A DNA stretch of 49,845 bases from Prevotella sp. Lineage in GTDB: Bacteria; Bacteroidota; Bacteroidia; Bacteroidales; Bacteroidaceae. Every line of letters begins with the position of its first letter. Positions within the stretch are counted from its first letter, which is position 1. The stretch lies in contig JAFZRU010000058.1 in assembly GCA_017619755.1 (NCBI GenBank), forward strand, positions 1 to 49,845. Direction: 5' to 3'. Shown here one piece after another: positions 9,137 through 19,097 of the stretch. Below the pieces are notes generated by a model. It saw only the letters and a list, made by a program, of their open reading frames with translations, searched no databases and was not told the origin of the DNA. The translations under genes and the position numbers were made by a program.

Positions 9137-9179
9137 CAACTTAAAATTTCGGTTGCATCAAATCATCACTTTAATAGAT

Positions 9180-11471
9180 ATGGTAAAAATCACGAAAGAA
9201 GCGGCCTTGGAATACCACAAGAGCGGCCGCCCAGGGAAAATTGAAGTTACACCCACCAAACCCTATCGTACACAAACCGACCTCAGTCTGGCCTACTCGC
9301 CGGGCGTGGCATTTCCATGCCAGGAGATTGAAAAAGACCCCAACGAAGCTTACAAATACACAGACAAAGGCAACTTGGTGGCCGTCATCAGCAACGGAAC
9401 GGCAGTTCTTGGATTGGGCGACATTGGCGCCCTGAGCGGCAAGCCCGTCATGGAGGGCAAGGGGTTGCTCTTCAAGATTTACGGTGGCATCGACGTTTTC
9501 GACATTGAAGTGGCAGAGAAAGACCCCGAGAAATTCTGCGAGGCGGTGGAACGTATCGCTCCCACCTTCGGAGGCATCAATCTGGAAGACATCAAGGCCC
9601 CGGAGTGTTTCTACATCGAAGAGAGACTCAAGCGCACGCTCGACATCCCTGTAATGCACGACGACCAACACGGAACGGCCATTATTTCTGCTGCAGGACT
9701 GAAAAACGCCTTGGAAGTGAACGGCAAGGACATCTCCAAGGTACGCATTGTCGTCAACGGCGCCGGGGCGGCTGCCATCTCCTGCACCAAGCTCTACATG
9801 GCCTTGGGGGCGCGCAAGGAAAACATACTCATGCTTGATTCGAAAGGTGTCATCACCAGCGACCGTGAGAACCTCAACGAGCAGAAGCGTTTCTTCGCCA
9901 CCGACCGCACCGATGTGCACACCTTGGAAGAGGCCGTGAAAGACGCCGATGTTTTCGTGGGATTGTCCAAGGGAAACATCCTTACCAAGGACATGGTACG
10001 CTCCATGGCCAAGGATCCCATCGTCTTCGCACTTGCCAACCCCATCCCCGAAATATCATACGAGGATGCCATGGACTCACGCCCCGACGTACTCATGTCC
10101 ACCGGACGCTCCGACTATCCCAACCAAATCAACAATGTCATCGGCTTCCCATACATTTTCAGAGGAGCACTTGACGTCCATGCACGCGCCATCAACGAGG
10201 AAATGAAATTGGCCGCCGTACACGCCATCGCCGACTTGGCCAAACAACCGGTTCCCGACGTGGTGAACGATGTGTACAAGGTGAACAACCTCACTTTCGG
10301 CCCCTCCTACTTCATACCAAAACCTGTTGACCCACGCCTTATCACAGAGGTGTCGGCTGCTGTGGCAAAAGCCGCCATCGAGAGCGGAGTGGCTCGAAAG
10401 GTCATCACTGACTGGGAAGAATACAAGAACACGCTACAGCAAATGCTTGGACTTCAGACGAAAGTGACGCGCAAGCTCTACGACACAGCCCGAGCTCATC
10501 CGCAAAAGGTGGTCTTCGCAGAAGGCATACACCCCACCATGCTCAAAGCCGCCGTACAAGCAAAGGCGGAGGGCATCTGCGAGCCCATTCTTTTAGGCAA
10601 CGACGAGCGCATCACCAAGCTGGCAGACCAGTTGGACCTCAACTTAGAGGGAATAGAGATTGTCAACCTTCGCCACGACCGCGAGGCGGAACGCCGTGAG
10701 CGTTATGCACACATCCTCACGCAAAAGCGGCAGCGCGACGGCTACACCTTCGAGGAAGCCAACGACAAAATGTTCGAGCGCAACTATTTTGGAATGATGA
10801 TGGTGGAAACGGGCGATGCCGACGCCTTCATCACCGGCCTTTATACCAAGTATTCCAATACGCTCAAGGTAGTGAGGGAAATCATCGGCGTGAGGCCGGA
10901 ATACGAAAATTTCGGCACCATGCACATCATCAATTCCCAGCGTGGCACACTCTTCGTGGCCGACACCCTCATCAACAACGACCCCGACACGGACAAATTG
11001 GTTGACATCGCCAAACTGGCCTCCACGGCTGTAAGGTTCTTCAACGAGAAGCCTCGCATCGCCCTCATCAGCCACTCCAATTTCGGCAGCGACCAATCAG
11101 AGGGAAGTCGAAAGGTGCGTCAGGCAGTGGCCAAACTGCACGAGCAAATGCCCGACCTACCCATTGACGGTGAGATGCAAATCAGCACAGCCCTCAACCG
11201 CGAGTTGAGAGACTCCCTATACCCATTCAACCGTTTGAAGGGAATGGATGTGAACACGTTGGTATTTCCCAACCTCACCAGTGCTCGCTCCTCATACAAG
11301 ATGATACAAGCCCTGGAACCCAACATCGAAATCATCGGCCCCATTCAAATGGGCCTTAACAAACCCATTCACTTTGCCGACTATGGCAGCACCGTGCGCG
11401 ATGTGGTGAGCATCACCGCAGTGGCCGTCATAGATGCATACGTGGACAAAATCAAGAGAAGTTTCCAATAG
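9180..11471 (+). CDS. maeB: NADP-dependent malic enzyme with C-terminal phosphotransacetylase-like domain
   Basis: Decarboxylates malate to pyruvate while reducing NADP+ (NAD+ in some members), linking the C4-acid pool to pyruvate and supplying NADPH in the cytoplasm. The 763-residue chain has the malic-enzyme N-domain ([26 protein letters not shown]), the dinucleotide fold ([16 protein letters not shown]), and from about residue 430 a phosphate-acetyltransferase-like domain ([37 protein letters not shown]). In characterised MaeB proteins the second domain is regulatory and responds to acetyl-CoA, rather than catalytic. The ATG at 9180 was preferred to the TTG at 9153 because it matches the family N-terminus. 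It is monocistronic, with its own promoter and a strong terminator. Confidence 0.95.
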   Translation: MVKITKEAALEYHKSGRPGKIEVTPTKPYRTQTDLSLAYSPGVAFPCQEIEKDPNEAYKYTDKGNLVAVISNGTAVLGLGDIGALSGKPVMEGKGLLFKIYGGIDVFDIEVAEKDPEKFCEAVERIAPTFGGINLEDIKAPECFYIEERLKRTLDIPVMHDDQHGTAIISAAGLKNALEVNGKDISKVRIVVNGAGAAAISCTKLYMALGARKENILMLDSKGVITSDRENLNEQKRFFATDRTDVHTLEEAVKDADVFVGLSKGNILTKDMVRSMAKDPIVFALANPIPEISYEDAMDSRPDVLMSTGRSDYPNQINNVIGFPYIFRGALDVHARAINEEMKLAAVHAIADLAKQPVPDVVNDVYKVNNLTFGPSYFIPKPVDPRLITEVSAAVAKAAIESGVARKVITDWEEYKNTLQQMLGLQTKVTRKLYDTARAHPQKVVFAEGIHPTMLKAAVQAKAEGICEPILLGNDERITKLADQLDLNLEGIEIVNLRHDREAERRERYAHILTQKRQRDGYTFEEANDKMFERNYFGMMMVETGDADAFITGLYTKYSNTLKVVREIIGVRPEYENFGTMHIINSQRGTLFVADTLINNDPDTDKLVDIAKLASTAVRFFNEKPRIALISHSNFGSDQSEGSRKVRQAVAKLHEQMPDLPIDGEMQISTALNRELRDSLYPFNRLKGMDVNTLVFPNLTSARSSYKMIQALEPNIEIIGPIQMGLNKPIHFADYGSTVRDVVSITAVAVIDAYVDKIKRSFQ

Positions 11472-11503
11472 TCGGGCATCCTTCAAGTTTGCAGAAAAAG
11501 ACA

Positions 11504-11546
11504 CCCGGTCTGCCTTGTTTCCATACAAGGGCGGACCGGGCTTTTT
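11504..11546 (+). terminator. Rho-independent terminator of maeB
   Basis: A long hairpin with left arm CCCGGTCTGCCTTGT (11504-11518) and right arm ACAAGGGCGGACCGGG (11525-11540), one extra base and a G-U pair apart from perfect. CTTTTTAG follows. It also covers the region where the convergent minus-strand gene ends (stop codon at 11545-11547), so it may serve both strands. Confidence 0.85.
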
Positions 11547-13200
11547 AGTTGTCACCCAAGACGATGGCCACCACCAACATCACATCCGTCACATTCACAT
11601 CGCCGCTGCCATCCAAGTCGGCATTCGGTAAATAGAAATGGTCTGTGGCATGCTGCAAGATGTAGTCCACCATGAGCATGACATCGGTGACATTCACATC
11701 TCCATCCAAATTGACATCACCCAACAAGCCATGGGACTGATAACCCAGCACAACGGGGTGTCCGGGAGTGCCATCATGTGCCATTGATGCGAAGGAAATT
11801 TCATGGTCGGCCACCGCCTCGTATTCCATCAATGTCTCATAGTCGTAAACCTTGAACGACAAAGCATGAGCACCGGTGTCATGGCTCCATACACGTATGA
11901 TACCGAAGTCATTGGTGTCGAAAACGCCGTATCCAACACATTTCTCATCCATGAAAGCACCTACGGCTTTGTTGGCATAGTCGTCCAAACGGCAACCATC
12001 TGCCTCCACCACCACATATAAGGTCATATCGTAGGGGCAGTCCAAAAAATCGACTTGCCAAGGCGTACGCTCAATGGACAGGTTACAACCTTCAGAAGAG
12101 AAATCATCGTTGGCGAGAATGGGTACGGTCTCTTTGCCCAAGGACAAGATGGTCACCTCGCCACCACTCATCGAGATGTCATTGTCGGCGACTATTCCCG
12201 CACACGGGATGAAGCCGCCGTTTCCATCGCTCATACCCGCCCCAAGGACATACAACTGGGTTTTGCCACCAGTGATGCTGACATAACCGCCATTGACTAC
12301 GGTGGCACCTACGGCAGCCTTCTTTCCCAAGATAGCCTTGCTCCCATTGCCAGTGACAACAATACTAAGTTCACCGCCAGACACCTCTACAGAATGATGA
12401 GCACAGACGCCCTCGCTTCCATCACCATCAACAGACAGGGAGACCACTCCACCCGTGATGGACACAATGCTGTCGGCCTTCAAGGCGGTGACACCATCGC
12501 CCACATTGACAGCCAAGGCACCTCCATTGATACGAATGGCGCCGTAATCATCCGTGTCAATGCCATCGTCACCCACCCCGGCGATGTCCACCGTTCCGCC
12601 GTTCATCAGAAAAAAATTGTTTTCACCGTCGGGCTTTCCCTTGCCACAGTGGATTCCATCACCCACCGCTCCAAGAATATTGATGTGTCCGGTGGTTTTC
12701 TTCAATTCGATGTATTCTTTGGCGGCAATGGCATGTTTCAGACGACCTGTCACATTCAGCGTGCCGGAACCTTTGAATTCAGGATGCCCTTTGAAATAGA
12801 AAGCAGCCTTTTGTGCACCTTGCGGGGCATCACTCAAAGAGTTGTTGGAGCCGTCAGAAAGCACCACGGCGATCCGTTTGCCACACTCAATGTCGATGGC
12901 TGCGCCGCCACTGGCATTGGTGAGTTGCAAGCCACGCAATTCCAAAGTGAGTTTGTAAGAACCATTGAGGACGAGGGAACCGTCATCAGACTTCCCGGAA
13001 AGAGCATAAGTGTATTCCGTGGTGGTGGTGGACGATGTGATGATGACATGTGCACCCGAAGTTGTCCAAGTAACACCTTGCACATCGTCAGGCACGCTCA
13101 CCTCCACTGTTTCTCCATTGAAACACACCTCCACGACTCCTTGGGCTTGCAAGGTAATCACCAAGGATAGGTATATGAGTAGAATAATGATTTTTTTCAT
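11545..13200 (-). CDS. Exported beta-helix carbohydrate-binding protein (Cthe_2159/DUF4353-like) with C-terminal dockerin
   Basis: From the ATG at 13200 the protein has a clear signal peptide (MKKIIILLIYLSLVITLQAQ); the GTG/ATG-like codon further upstream at 13221 gives no signal. The body holds repeated short beta-strand turns ending in Asp/Gly (GDGIHCGKGKPDG, GDDGIDTDDYGAIRINGG, GDGVTALKADS, GDGSEGVCAHHS), the pattern of the Cthe_2159 family of right-handed beta-helices known to bind acidic plant polysaccharides. The last 60 residues carry two dockerin-type calcium loops (GDVNLDGDVNVTDVMLMVDY and ADLDGSGDVNVTDVML). It begins 10 bases after the CotH-type gene, so the two form one operon. Binding of pectin-like material is inferred from family only. 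Confidence 0.85.
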   Translation of the reverse strand: MKKIIILLIYLSLVITLQAQGVVEVCFNGETVEVSVPDDVQGVTWTTSGAHVIITSSTTTTEYTYALSGKSDDGSLVLNGSYKLTLELRGLQLTNASGGAAIDIECGKRIAVVLSDGSNNSLSDAPQGAQKAAFYFKGHPEFKGSGTLNVTGRLKHAIAAKEYIELKKTTGHINILGAVGDGIHCGKGKPDGENNFFLMNGGTVDIAGVGDDGIDTDDYGAIRINGGALAVNVGDGVTALKADSIVSITGGVVSLSVDGDGSEGVCAHHSVEVSGGELSIVVTGNGSKAILGKKAAVGATVVNGGYVSITGGKTQLYVLGAGMSDGNGGFIPCAGIVADNDISMSGGEVTILSLGKETVPILANDDFSSEGCNLSIERTPWQVDFLDCPYDMTLYVVVEADGCRLDDYANKAVGAFMDEKCVGYGVFDTNDFGIIRVWSHDTGAHALSFKVYDYETLMEYEAVADHEISFASMAHDGTPGHPVVLGYQSHGLLGDVNLDGDVNVTDVMLMVDYILQHATDHFYLPNADLDGSGDVNVTDVMLVVAIVLGDN

Positions 13201-13210
13201 GGCTTGCCGT

Positions 13211-16200
13211 TTATTTGACATAAATTTTTCGGCTGACGCCGTCGGAGTATTTTACCAAATACATGCCAGAGGGTAATGTGCCGACCCGGGAGGCGCATCG
13301 CACACCACTAAGATTGTAATAGCCTTCCACGGTCCTTCCCGCAATTCCCTTAGCCAACTCTCCACCATCGAGGGGAACGATTCCGTCGGTCTCTTCACCG
13401 ATGGTCAATAGGAATGGAGTGGAAGGGGCACCCTCCACACCAGCCATAAACGGAATGGTTTCACGAATGGTGTACACAACACCCTCCATATTATCCAATG
13501 CTTTGAAGTCCAAAGGCTCGTTTCCTTCACCATGGATGGTGATGAAGATGTTGTCACCCACTTGTTTGCCCATCCCCCTGCACACTCCAGAGGAGAATGC
13601 GAGAACGGTGAAACGGTCGGCATCAACTTGCTCCCCATCCTTTGTCAAAGAGGCGATCACACCCATGACGTTGGGGTGGGCATGTTTGTCGATGCCATAG
13701 TCACGTGCTCTCTGCCCACGCATGCCAGCCCTGTTGATGTTCAGCCTTACTGACGGGGCGGCAAATCGAAGCACCTTGGCCCGGTCGGTGTGCAACATAT
13801 ATCCTTTTCCTGTTTCCATAGAGGAGAGCGTGCCAGCCCAAATACCATTTTCATAAACGGCGAAACCATCCTGACCCATCAGTTGGTCACCTTCATCGGC
13901 AGGATAGTCGGCCAACGCAGCGGTAACAGGTTGCGCACCATCCACGGGATAGCCTATCCAGTTCCATCCAGGACGAAGGGTGATGGGCATGTCACTCTTG
14001 CAAGGCTCCACAGTGCTGGTGAAAGTGTCAGCCGTCTTCATCAGCACTTTATATAGTGAGCCGGCCTCCATCGTCTTGAGCGAACCGGCCATACCGAGGA
14101 CGTCATCGTAGATGGCCTCTTTCGTCTGGCTGGTCACTCGCTGCACTTGGTTCGAAAGTTCTTCAACGCCCACGGGAATGGAGAGATTGTGAGACACCCA
14201 GTTCCATCCGGATTGGAGTTGGAGGGTGAACAGGTTGTCCTTGAGCATAAGGTTACGGTCCTCTCCCACCAAGGAGTCGGCAGTGAGCAGTGTATTGGTT
14301 TGTTCAATGGTGGGTCGCCACATTTGGTAGAAAAAGCGTCCTCCGTCGGGATGCCTTCCCACTGATTGGTCGCCCCTGTGAATGGTATAGGTGATGCCAT
14401 CGATAAAAGCGCCCATGCCGGGATGCTGGTCGAAATAGTCGGGGTTGCGGTTCACAAATTGGTCACTGCCACTCACGAGAACCATACTCCCTTCCGTGTT
14501 CGATAGTTTGAAGTTGGCATGCAGCTGCGAGATACTCTCCAGTTTGTCGGCCCATACTACAAGATGACCGCCGGCGGGGATGATGGTATTCACCACGCCA
14601 TTGCCGTCGGGGATTTGGTATTTCTGTGGCTCGTCGATGTCGTCGCTCACATATAGTCCAGCCACGTCGAGAGCCACATCGGTGTTGTTGTAGAGTTCTA
14701 TCCAGTCGCTCTTCTTCAACCAGTCGTTGATGAAGACGCTATTGCCGGCACTCACCTCGTTCACTTTGATGGGCATGGCTATGGCGGCCGACAGTTCCTC
14801 GTCGTCAACAAGCCGTTCAAAGGTGGCCACGAGGGTGAGCATTCCAAGGTTGGAGATGTCGTATTCTTCTTCGGAAGACTGGAGGTTGCCCTGCTCGTTG
14901 ACCCACCCTTTGAAGACAAAACCCTCGGGAGCCAAGGCCTTGACAACTATGGGTGCGAAGAGCGTGCCGTCAAACTTGCCCGTTGGCACGTCCAAGCCGT
15001 TCACTTGCAGTCGGGCCTCCTCCACATTCGAGGACAGTTTCACCTGCTGCCCAGAAGCCTCTATGAGAGCCGGACTCCACGTGGAAATGGCATCCATCAT
15101 GGTGTTGCGCCGAGTGGCGGTGAGCACAGCCTTCACATAGGAGGCGGTGGGTTCAGTGGAGAGGCCTTCCAAAGCCAAGGCGGGGTTCATCTCGTCGCAC
15201 ATACGGTCGATGATTTCCTTGCACCTGGTAGGTTCGAACACGCTTCCTCCCACCAAGCAATAAGTGTCAATGAACAGCTTGCGGAAGATGTCGTTTTTCA
15301 TCATATTGAGAAAAATCTCCACCAAGGGGCATCCGCTGTTGTTCATGAGGTGGGTGAAAGCATAAGCATCATAACGCAGGGCTTGGTCGATATCGAAGAG
15401 AACGATGTGAAATTTTCCGTCGTTTCCCTTGAATGCTTTGCAGTTGTTGCCCGGCCAGTCGTCACCACCAAGAAAGATTTGTGTTGCCATATAATTGGCA
15501 AACTCATCAATGTCCACTATGTCGCAGATTTCTCTGTAGGTTTTGTCATCGGTGGCGTTGGCCGACAGTTCCCTCCATTTGTTGAAGGAGTCGATGGTTC
15601 CCACCTTCACGTCTATTCCGCCGCCCAGCTCCATTTGGTCCATCAAGTCGGTGTCAATGCCGTAGTTGGCGTATGCGAAATGTTTGTTGCTGGCTTCACG
15701 CAAGTTGAGCATGCCTTGGTACTTGCCGTTGATGAAGCTGTGTATGGGCAAATAGTCCTGGCAATCAAGATGAAAGCCGCTGGAGATAATGATTTGTTGC
15801 AGCGAGGCGTCTTTGATACGGCAAAGGAGGTCGTTCCCTCCATTGCGAACTTGCAAGGCCTTTTGTTTCAAGTAGGGCTTGTTGCCAAAAAAAGGATGAG
15901 CCACGAAGTTCAGACCCTCATACTCTTTTTTTGCCACGAGTTTGAAATTGTATGGATACCATGAACGGCTCCATCCACCAAATCTCGACAAAGAACTTTC
16001 CTGACTATATGTTTCGGCGTTGTCGGGGGCGATGTAGTTGAAATTGACGGCACGCTCCCAATCCATGTTCCAGTTGCACTTGAAATTGATACCTGCTCCC
16101 GTCACACCGTTGGTGCCAGTGACGAAAACTCCTTTCTCGTCATCGTAAAAATCCTCTGGGGCTGCAATGACGGAGAGGATGGGCAACATATAGCCTTTGT

Positions 16201-18922
16201 CGTCGTATATATATGAGCAAGTCTTCACGGGGCTGGGCAACATGCCTTGCTTGAAAAGGCGCAAACGCAGGGTGGTGGTTTGGTCGATGGTGAAGAGACC
16301 GTCGGCACTCATGTCCCCCCTGTCTTCAGTCGGCGTGGCTCCGTCCAAGGTGTAGCGGAGCGTTGCGCCGTCGGGGATGTCCACATTCACCACCAATTGA
16401 CCTTTGAAGAGTTGTGATTCGTGGCTCACGACGGGCATGGCCAATCGGGGTGCGGTTGCTGCCGACAGAAATTCACGACTGTTAGTATTGGTGACACCCG
16501 GTGTAGGATAGGCAGTGATGGCCCATGGCCCGCTGCCATCAGTCGTGCGGGCATACGATGTCCTGCTGACAACTGGTGGGTATGCTTGACTAACGATGAC
16601 GTTGCCACCGGCATCGCTAAGATAGATGGTTCCACCGTCCATGTCGAGTTTGAAATCCACTTGTCCGTCGTAGGTGTCTCGATGGTCGAACCATACGAGG
16701 GCAAAACCATTAGCTGGCACGGCTCCGCTTTTAGAGGTCAGACGGCATTTCAACAGATTGGAAGGGTCATCGCTGACATAAAGATTTCGCAGAGACACAC
16801 CTTGATTAGCGGGATTGTATAACTCTACATACCCTCCATAATTGCCGGACGGGTCGAGGAACATGTCAAGATTGGAAACTTGTATTTCGTTGATTACCAA
16901 ACTATTTATGTTTGCAGTACCCTCTTCTACGACGACAGTGATGGTAGCAGCGACATTGTTGCCTTCAGCACCATTGGCAGTTACAGTGACTGTGGTTGTG
17001 CCAACGGCCTTGGCAGTAAGCATACCATTGTTGTCCACCTCCACTACGTTGGTGTTATTGGAATGCCAGGAGAGGGTGTTGTCGGAAGCATCATTAGGTG
17101 TAACCGTTCCCTCCAGCCGGTATTTCTGCCAAGGAACCATACGGAGGCTTTGCGTATTGAGTAACAAACCATCGGCATAGACGAGCCCCTGCTTGCCAAG
17201 ATATTGAAGTTGGAAATTGTCCCAACAAGCCCAGTCGTACTTATATCCCAAAGATTTTCTAACGCCTACTCGTAATGTGTTATCCGTTACCGGCACAAAA
17301 AGTTCTACAGGATATTCTCCGTCGCTGAAGGCCCCGGAGGCTCCACGTTGTGTGTCGGGAACCCATCCCAGTTCCGTGGGATAGTCGTCGGGATGCGTGG
17401 CAGATTCATGAGCGAAGTCGAAAGGTGACGGCAGCCCCACAGCCACATGGTTGGCATACAGTTCTGCCAAATGTTTTTCAAATCCCTCTTTCCGACTGAT
17501 GACAGCGTAGGGGATGGTGTACATGGCATACATATTGTTGGCGTCGTTCTCCGTCCAACCTCCCCCATAATAAGACTTGTGCTGCTCGTCATGGTAGTCA
17601 CCATAGCGATAGAAGCCTTGTGCTTTGAGGCGATACCATCCATTGGGTATGTCGTGCAGTGTTTGGTAAACGTCAAAGGTGGTGTTGTATTTCTCCGCAT
17701 TGGGGTTGCCGGAAGCCCCGCCGATGACAGGAGAGCCAGACCATCCTGAAGAACTGTCGAAATTCGGGTTCACAATGTGCGAGGTCATGTCCATGGGATT
17801 TTCAGGTGACACATCGTCGTATTCCGTCGCATCTGTTCCATCGCTGTTGACATCATAGTCGCTGTTGTCGCCCGTCTCCATCAGGGTGAGTTGCACATTG
17901 TCCCACACCGTCCAGTCACAGCCGTCTTTTTGCGTCTTCCTGATGCCGATGGTGAGTTCGTGATTGGTCACACTCACCTCCAGTTTGTTGGCGGTATATA
18001 ATTGTGCAGTGAAAGCATTGGAGGCCTCTGTCATGGAGAAGGGAAGGTCGGAGTTGGAACCAGAGAGCCCCAGTCTCCTCATGTTGTCGCGTTCGGCGAC
18101 GATGCTCATCAGTGACACGGCCATATCGTTGGCATATAGCTGTGCCAGTAGTTTCTCGGTACCCATTCGGTGTGTTTGCACAGCCACGCTATTGGTGTTG
18201 TTGTTCGTGTTATTGTATCGGTAGAATCCTTGTATGGTGAGTTGATATCTGCCGTTGGGGATGTGCTTCAAGGTTTGGAATACATCGAAATTGCCGTTCC
18301 ACACCTCGGCGCAATAGTTGCCATTGCCACCATATCCCACTTCCCCGCCAATGCTGAAAGAACTCCCCTCCCATTTGCCTTGTTCACGATTACGGTCGAA
18401 ACGAGGGTTGGAAATGAGGAAGGTGGCGTCTTGGGGGATGGCTGGGGTTGTGCCAAGCAATTCAGTAAGCATCTGTGCATGGGTGAGCAACTGCCACTGT
18501 AAAGCCTCGCTGTCGCTGTAGGCCATGATGGTCAATGCTCCCGTAGCGTTGATGCCCACATATCCTCCGTCGGGAGTGGACAGGAGGAAACAACCATTGG
18601 AGCACTCTTCGATGCCCCATGGATAGCGTGAACAGTCAAGGAACAAACCGTCGGCGGTGAGGCCAAGGCAACCGTCGTTCTCCTTTGAGAAGCCGGTGTA
18701 AATGAGCCAATTGCCATCGTCGGATTTTTTCAGTTCAAGGGGGATGGCGTGTGGACTCAACACGGCTTGAGTACCCCATAGACCTCCGGCATTGAGATAA
18801 GTGGATGTAGATTTGTTTCGTAAATACCAAGTACCTTCTTGGAGGGAGGTCTGTGCGACGGTCCATTGCACACCAAAACACAGGAAGAGAAAGGACAGAA
18901 GGAGGCGTGCGGAGCTAATCAT
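13211..18922 (-). CDS. Giant secreted CotH-kinase protein with lamin-tail, Ig-like and chitobiase-C domains and a T9SS-like tail
   Basis: 1,903 residues with a signal peptide (LLLSFLFLCFGVQWTVAQ). In order: an RICIN-like start (about 25-140); two copies of a roughly 170-residue domain, both with FDV-QTL--IPNG-Y-L--QGFYRY (about 165-345 and 375-575); a Big_2 Ig-like domain (about 590-670); lamin-tail domain 1 (INSLVINEIQVSN); a chitobiase/HexA C-like domain (ATLRYTLDGATPTED); a CotH domain with GGDDWPGNN and FDIDQ (acidic residues near 1177, the expected metal/ATP site); lamin-tail domain 2 (IKVNEVSAGNSVF); two GWNW(I/V) repeats (about 1590-1740); and a C-terminal tail YYNLSGVRC...LPSGMYLVKYSDG like type-IX-secreted proteins. 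CotH relatives are protein kinases in spore coats; the substrate here is unknown. Its start overlaps the stop of a 54-residue ORF. Confidence 0.88.
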   Translation of the reverse strand: MISSARLLLSFLFLCFGVQWTVAQTSLQEGTWYLRNKSTSTYLNAGGLWGTQAVLSPHAIPLELKKSDDGNWLIYTGFSKENDGCLGLTADGLFLDCSRYPWGIEECSNGCFLLSTPDGGYVGINATGALTIMAYSDSEALQWQLLTHAQMLTELLGTTPAIPQDATFLISNPRFDRNREQGKWEGSSFSIGGEVGYGGNGNYCAEVWNGNFDVFQTLKHIPNGRYQLTIQGFYRYNNTNNNTNSVAVQTHRMGTEKLLAQLYANDMAVSLMSIVAERDNMRRLGLSGSNSDLPFSMTEASNAFTAQLYTANKLEVSVTNHELTIGIRKTQKDGCDWTVWDNVQLTLMETGDNSDYDVNSDGTDATEYDDVSPENPMDMTSHIVNPNFDSSSGWSGSPVIGGASGNPNAEKYNTTFDVYQTLHDIPNGWYRLKAQGFYRYGDYHDEQHKSYYGGGWTENDANNMYAMYTIPYAVISRKEGFEKHLAELYANHVAVGLPSPFDFAHESATHPDDYPTELGWVPDTQRGASGAFSDGEYPVELFVPVTDNTLRVGVRKSLGYKYDWACWDNFQLQYLGKQGLVYADGLLLNTQSLRMVPWQKYRLEGTVTPNDASDNTLSWHSNNTNVVEVDNNGMLTAKAVGTTTVTVTANGAEGNNVAATITVVVEEGTANINSLVINEIQVSNLDMFLDPSGNYGGYVELYNPANQGVSLRNLYVSDDPSNLLKCRLTSKSGAVPANGFALVWFDHRDTYDGQVDFKLDMDGGTIYLSDAGGNVIVSQAYPPVVSRTSYARTTDGSGPWAITAYPTPGVTNTNSREFLSAATAPRLAMPVVSHESQLFKGQLVVNVDIPDGATLRYTLDGATPTEDRGDMSADGLFTIDQTTTLRLRLFKQGMLPSPVKTCSYIYDDKGYMLPILSVIAAPEDFYDDEKGVFVTGTNGVTGAGINFKCNWNMDWERAVNFNYIAPDNAETYSQESSLSRFGGWSRSWYPYNFKLVAKKEYEGLNFVAHPFFGNKPYLKQKALQVRNGGNDLLCRIKDASLQQIIISSGFHLDCQDYLPIHSFINGKYQGMLNLREASNKHFAYANYGIDTDLMDQMELGGGIDVKVGTIDSFNKWRELSANATDDKTYREICDIVDIDEFANYMATQIFLGGDDWPGNNCKAFKGNDGKFHIVLFDIDQALRYDAYAFTHLMNNSGCPLVEIFLNMMKNDIFRKLFIDTYCLVGGSVFEPTRCKEIIDRMCDEMNPALALEGLSTEPTASYVKAVLTATRRNTMMDAISTWSPALIEASGQQVKLSSNVEEARLQVNGLDVPTGKFDGTLFAPIVVKALAPEGFVFKGWVNEQGNLQSSEEEYDISNLGMLTLVATFERLVDDEELSAAIAMPIKVNEVSAGNSVFINDWLKKSDWIELYNNTDVALDVAGLYVSDDIDEPQKYQIPDGNGVVNTIIPAGGHLVVWADKLESISQLHANFKLSNTEGSMVLVSGSDQFVNRNPDYFDQHPGMGAFIDGITYTIHRGDQSVGRHPDGGRFFYQMWRPTIEQTNTLLTADSLVGEDRNLMLKDNLFTLQLQSGWNWVSHNLSIPVGVEELSNQVQRVTSQTKEAIYDDVLGMAGSLKTMEAGSLYKVLMKTADTFTSTVEPCKSDMPITLRPGWNWIGYPVDGAQPVTAALADYPADEGDQLMGQDGFAVYENGIWAGTLSSMETGKGYMLHTDRAKVLRFAAPSVRLNINRAGMRGQRARDYGIDKHAHPNVMGVIASLTKDGEQVDADRFTVLAFSSGVCRGMGKQVGDNIFITIHGEGNEPLDFKALDNMEGVVYTIRETIPFMAGVEGAPSTPFLLTIGEETDGIVPLDGGELAKGIAGRTVEGYYNLSGVRCASRVGTLPSGMYLVKYSDGVSRKIYVK

Positions 18923-19079
18923 TGATGTAGTTTTTGGTCGTCATATCATAATACAAGGCTTCCAACTCCTGCAAGGTGAGTTGCTCCACGGAATGCTCTA
19001 TCAGCCGAATCAATTCCTCACGGCGGTATTCATCCTGACACCCGAACTGGGCGGCAAAGGAAGTATGGCTTTCTTTCAT
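18915..19079 (-). CDS. Small hypothetical protein, 54 residues, translationally coupled to the CotH-type gene
   Basis: The frame starts at ATG 19079 (MKESHTSFAAQFGCQDEYRR) and ends with TAG at 18915-18917. The stop overlaps the start of the giant CotH-type gene: in ATGATTAG, the ATG is that of the large gene. It is rich in Glu, Leu and Tyr, predicted helical (LIRLIEHSVEQLTLQELEAL), and has no signal peptide or membrane segment. The 8-base overlap and the lack of other space suggest coupling of translation. I do not recognise a family. It could be a chaperone or regulator for the secreted partner, or simply a conserved small ORF; function is unknown. Confidence 0.6.
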   Translation of the reverse strand: MKESHTSFAAQFGCQDEYRREELIRLIEHSVEQLTLQELEALYYDMTTKNYIND

Positions 19080-19097
19080 ATTGTAGATGGTTAGTGA

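Noticed and set aside
12055-13170. 371-codon plus-strand frame antisense to the dockerin protein
   Set aside because: The opposite strand has signal peptide, dockerin and beta-helix repeats. The plus-strand frame mirrors the repeats without any recognisable fold.
15005-15964. 319-codon plus-strand frame inside the CotH gene
   Set aside because: Lies opposite the CotH domain, whose conserved residues are all on the minus strand.
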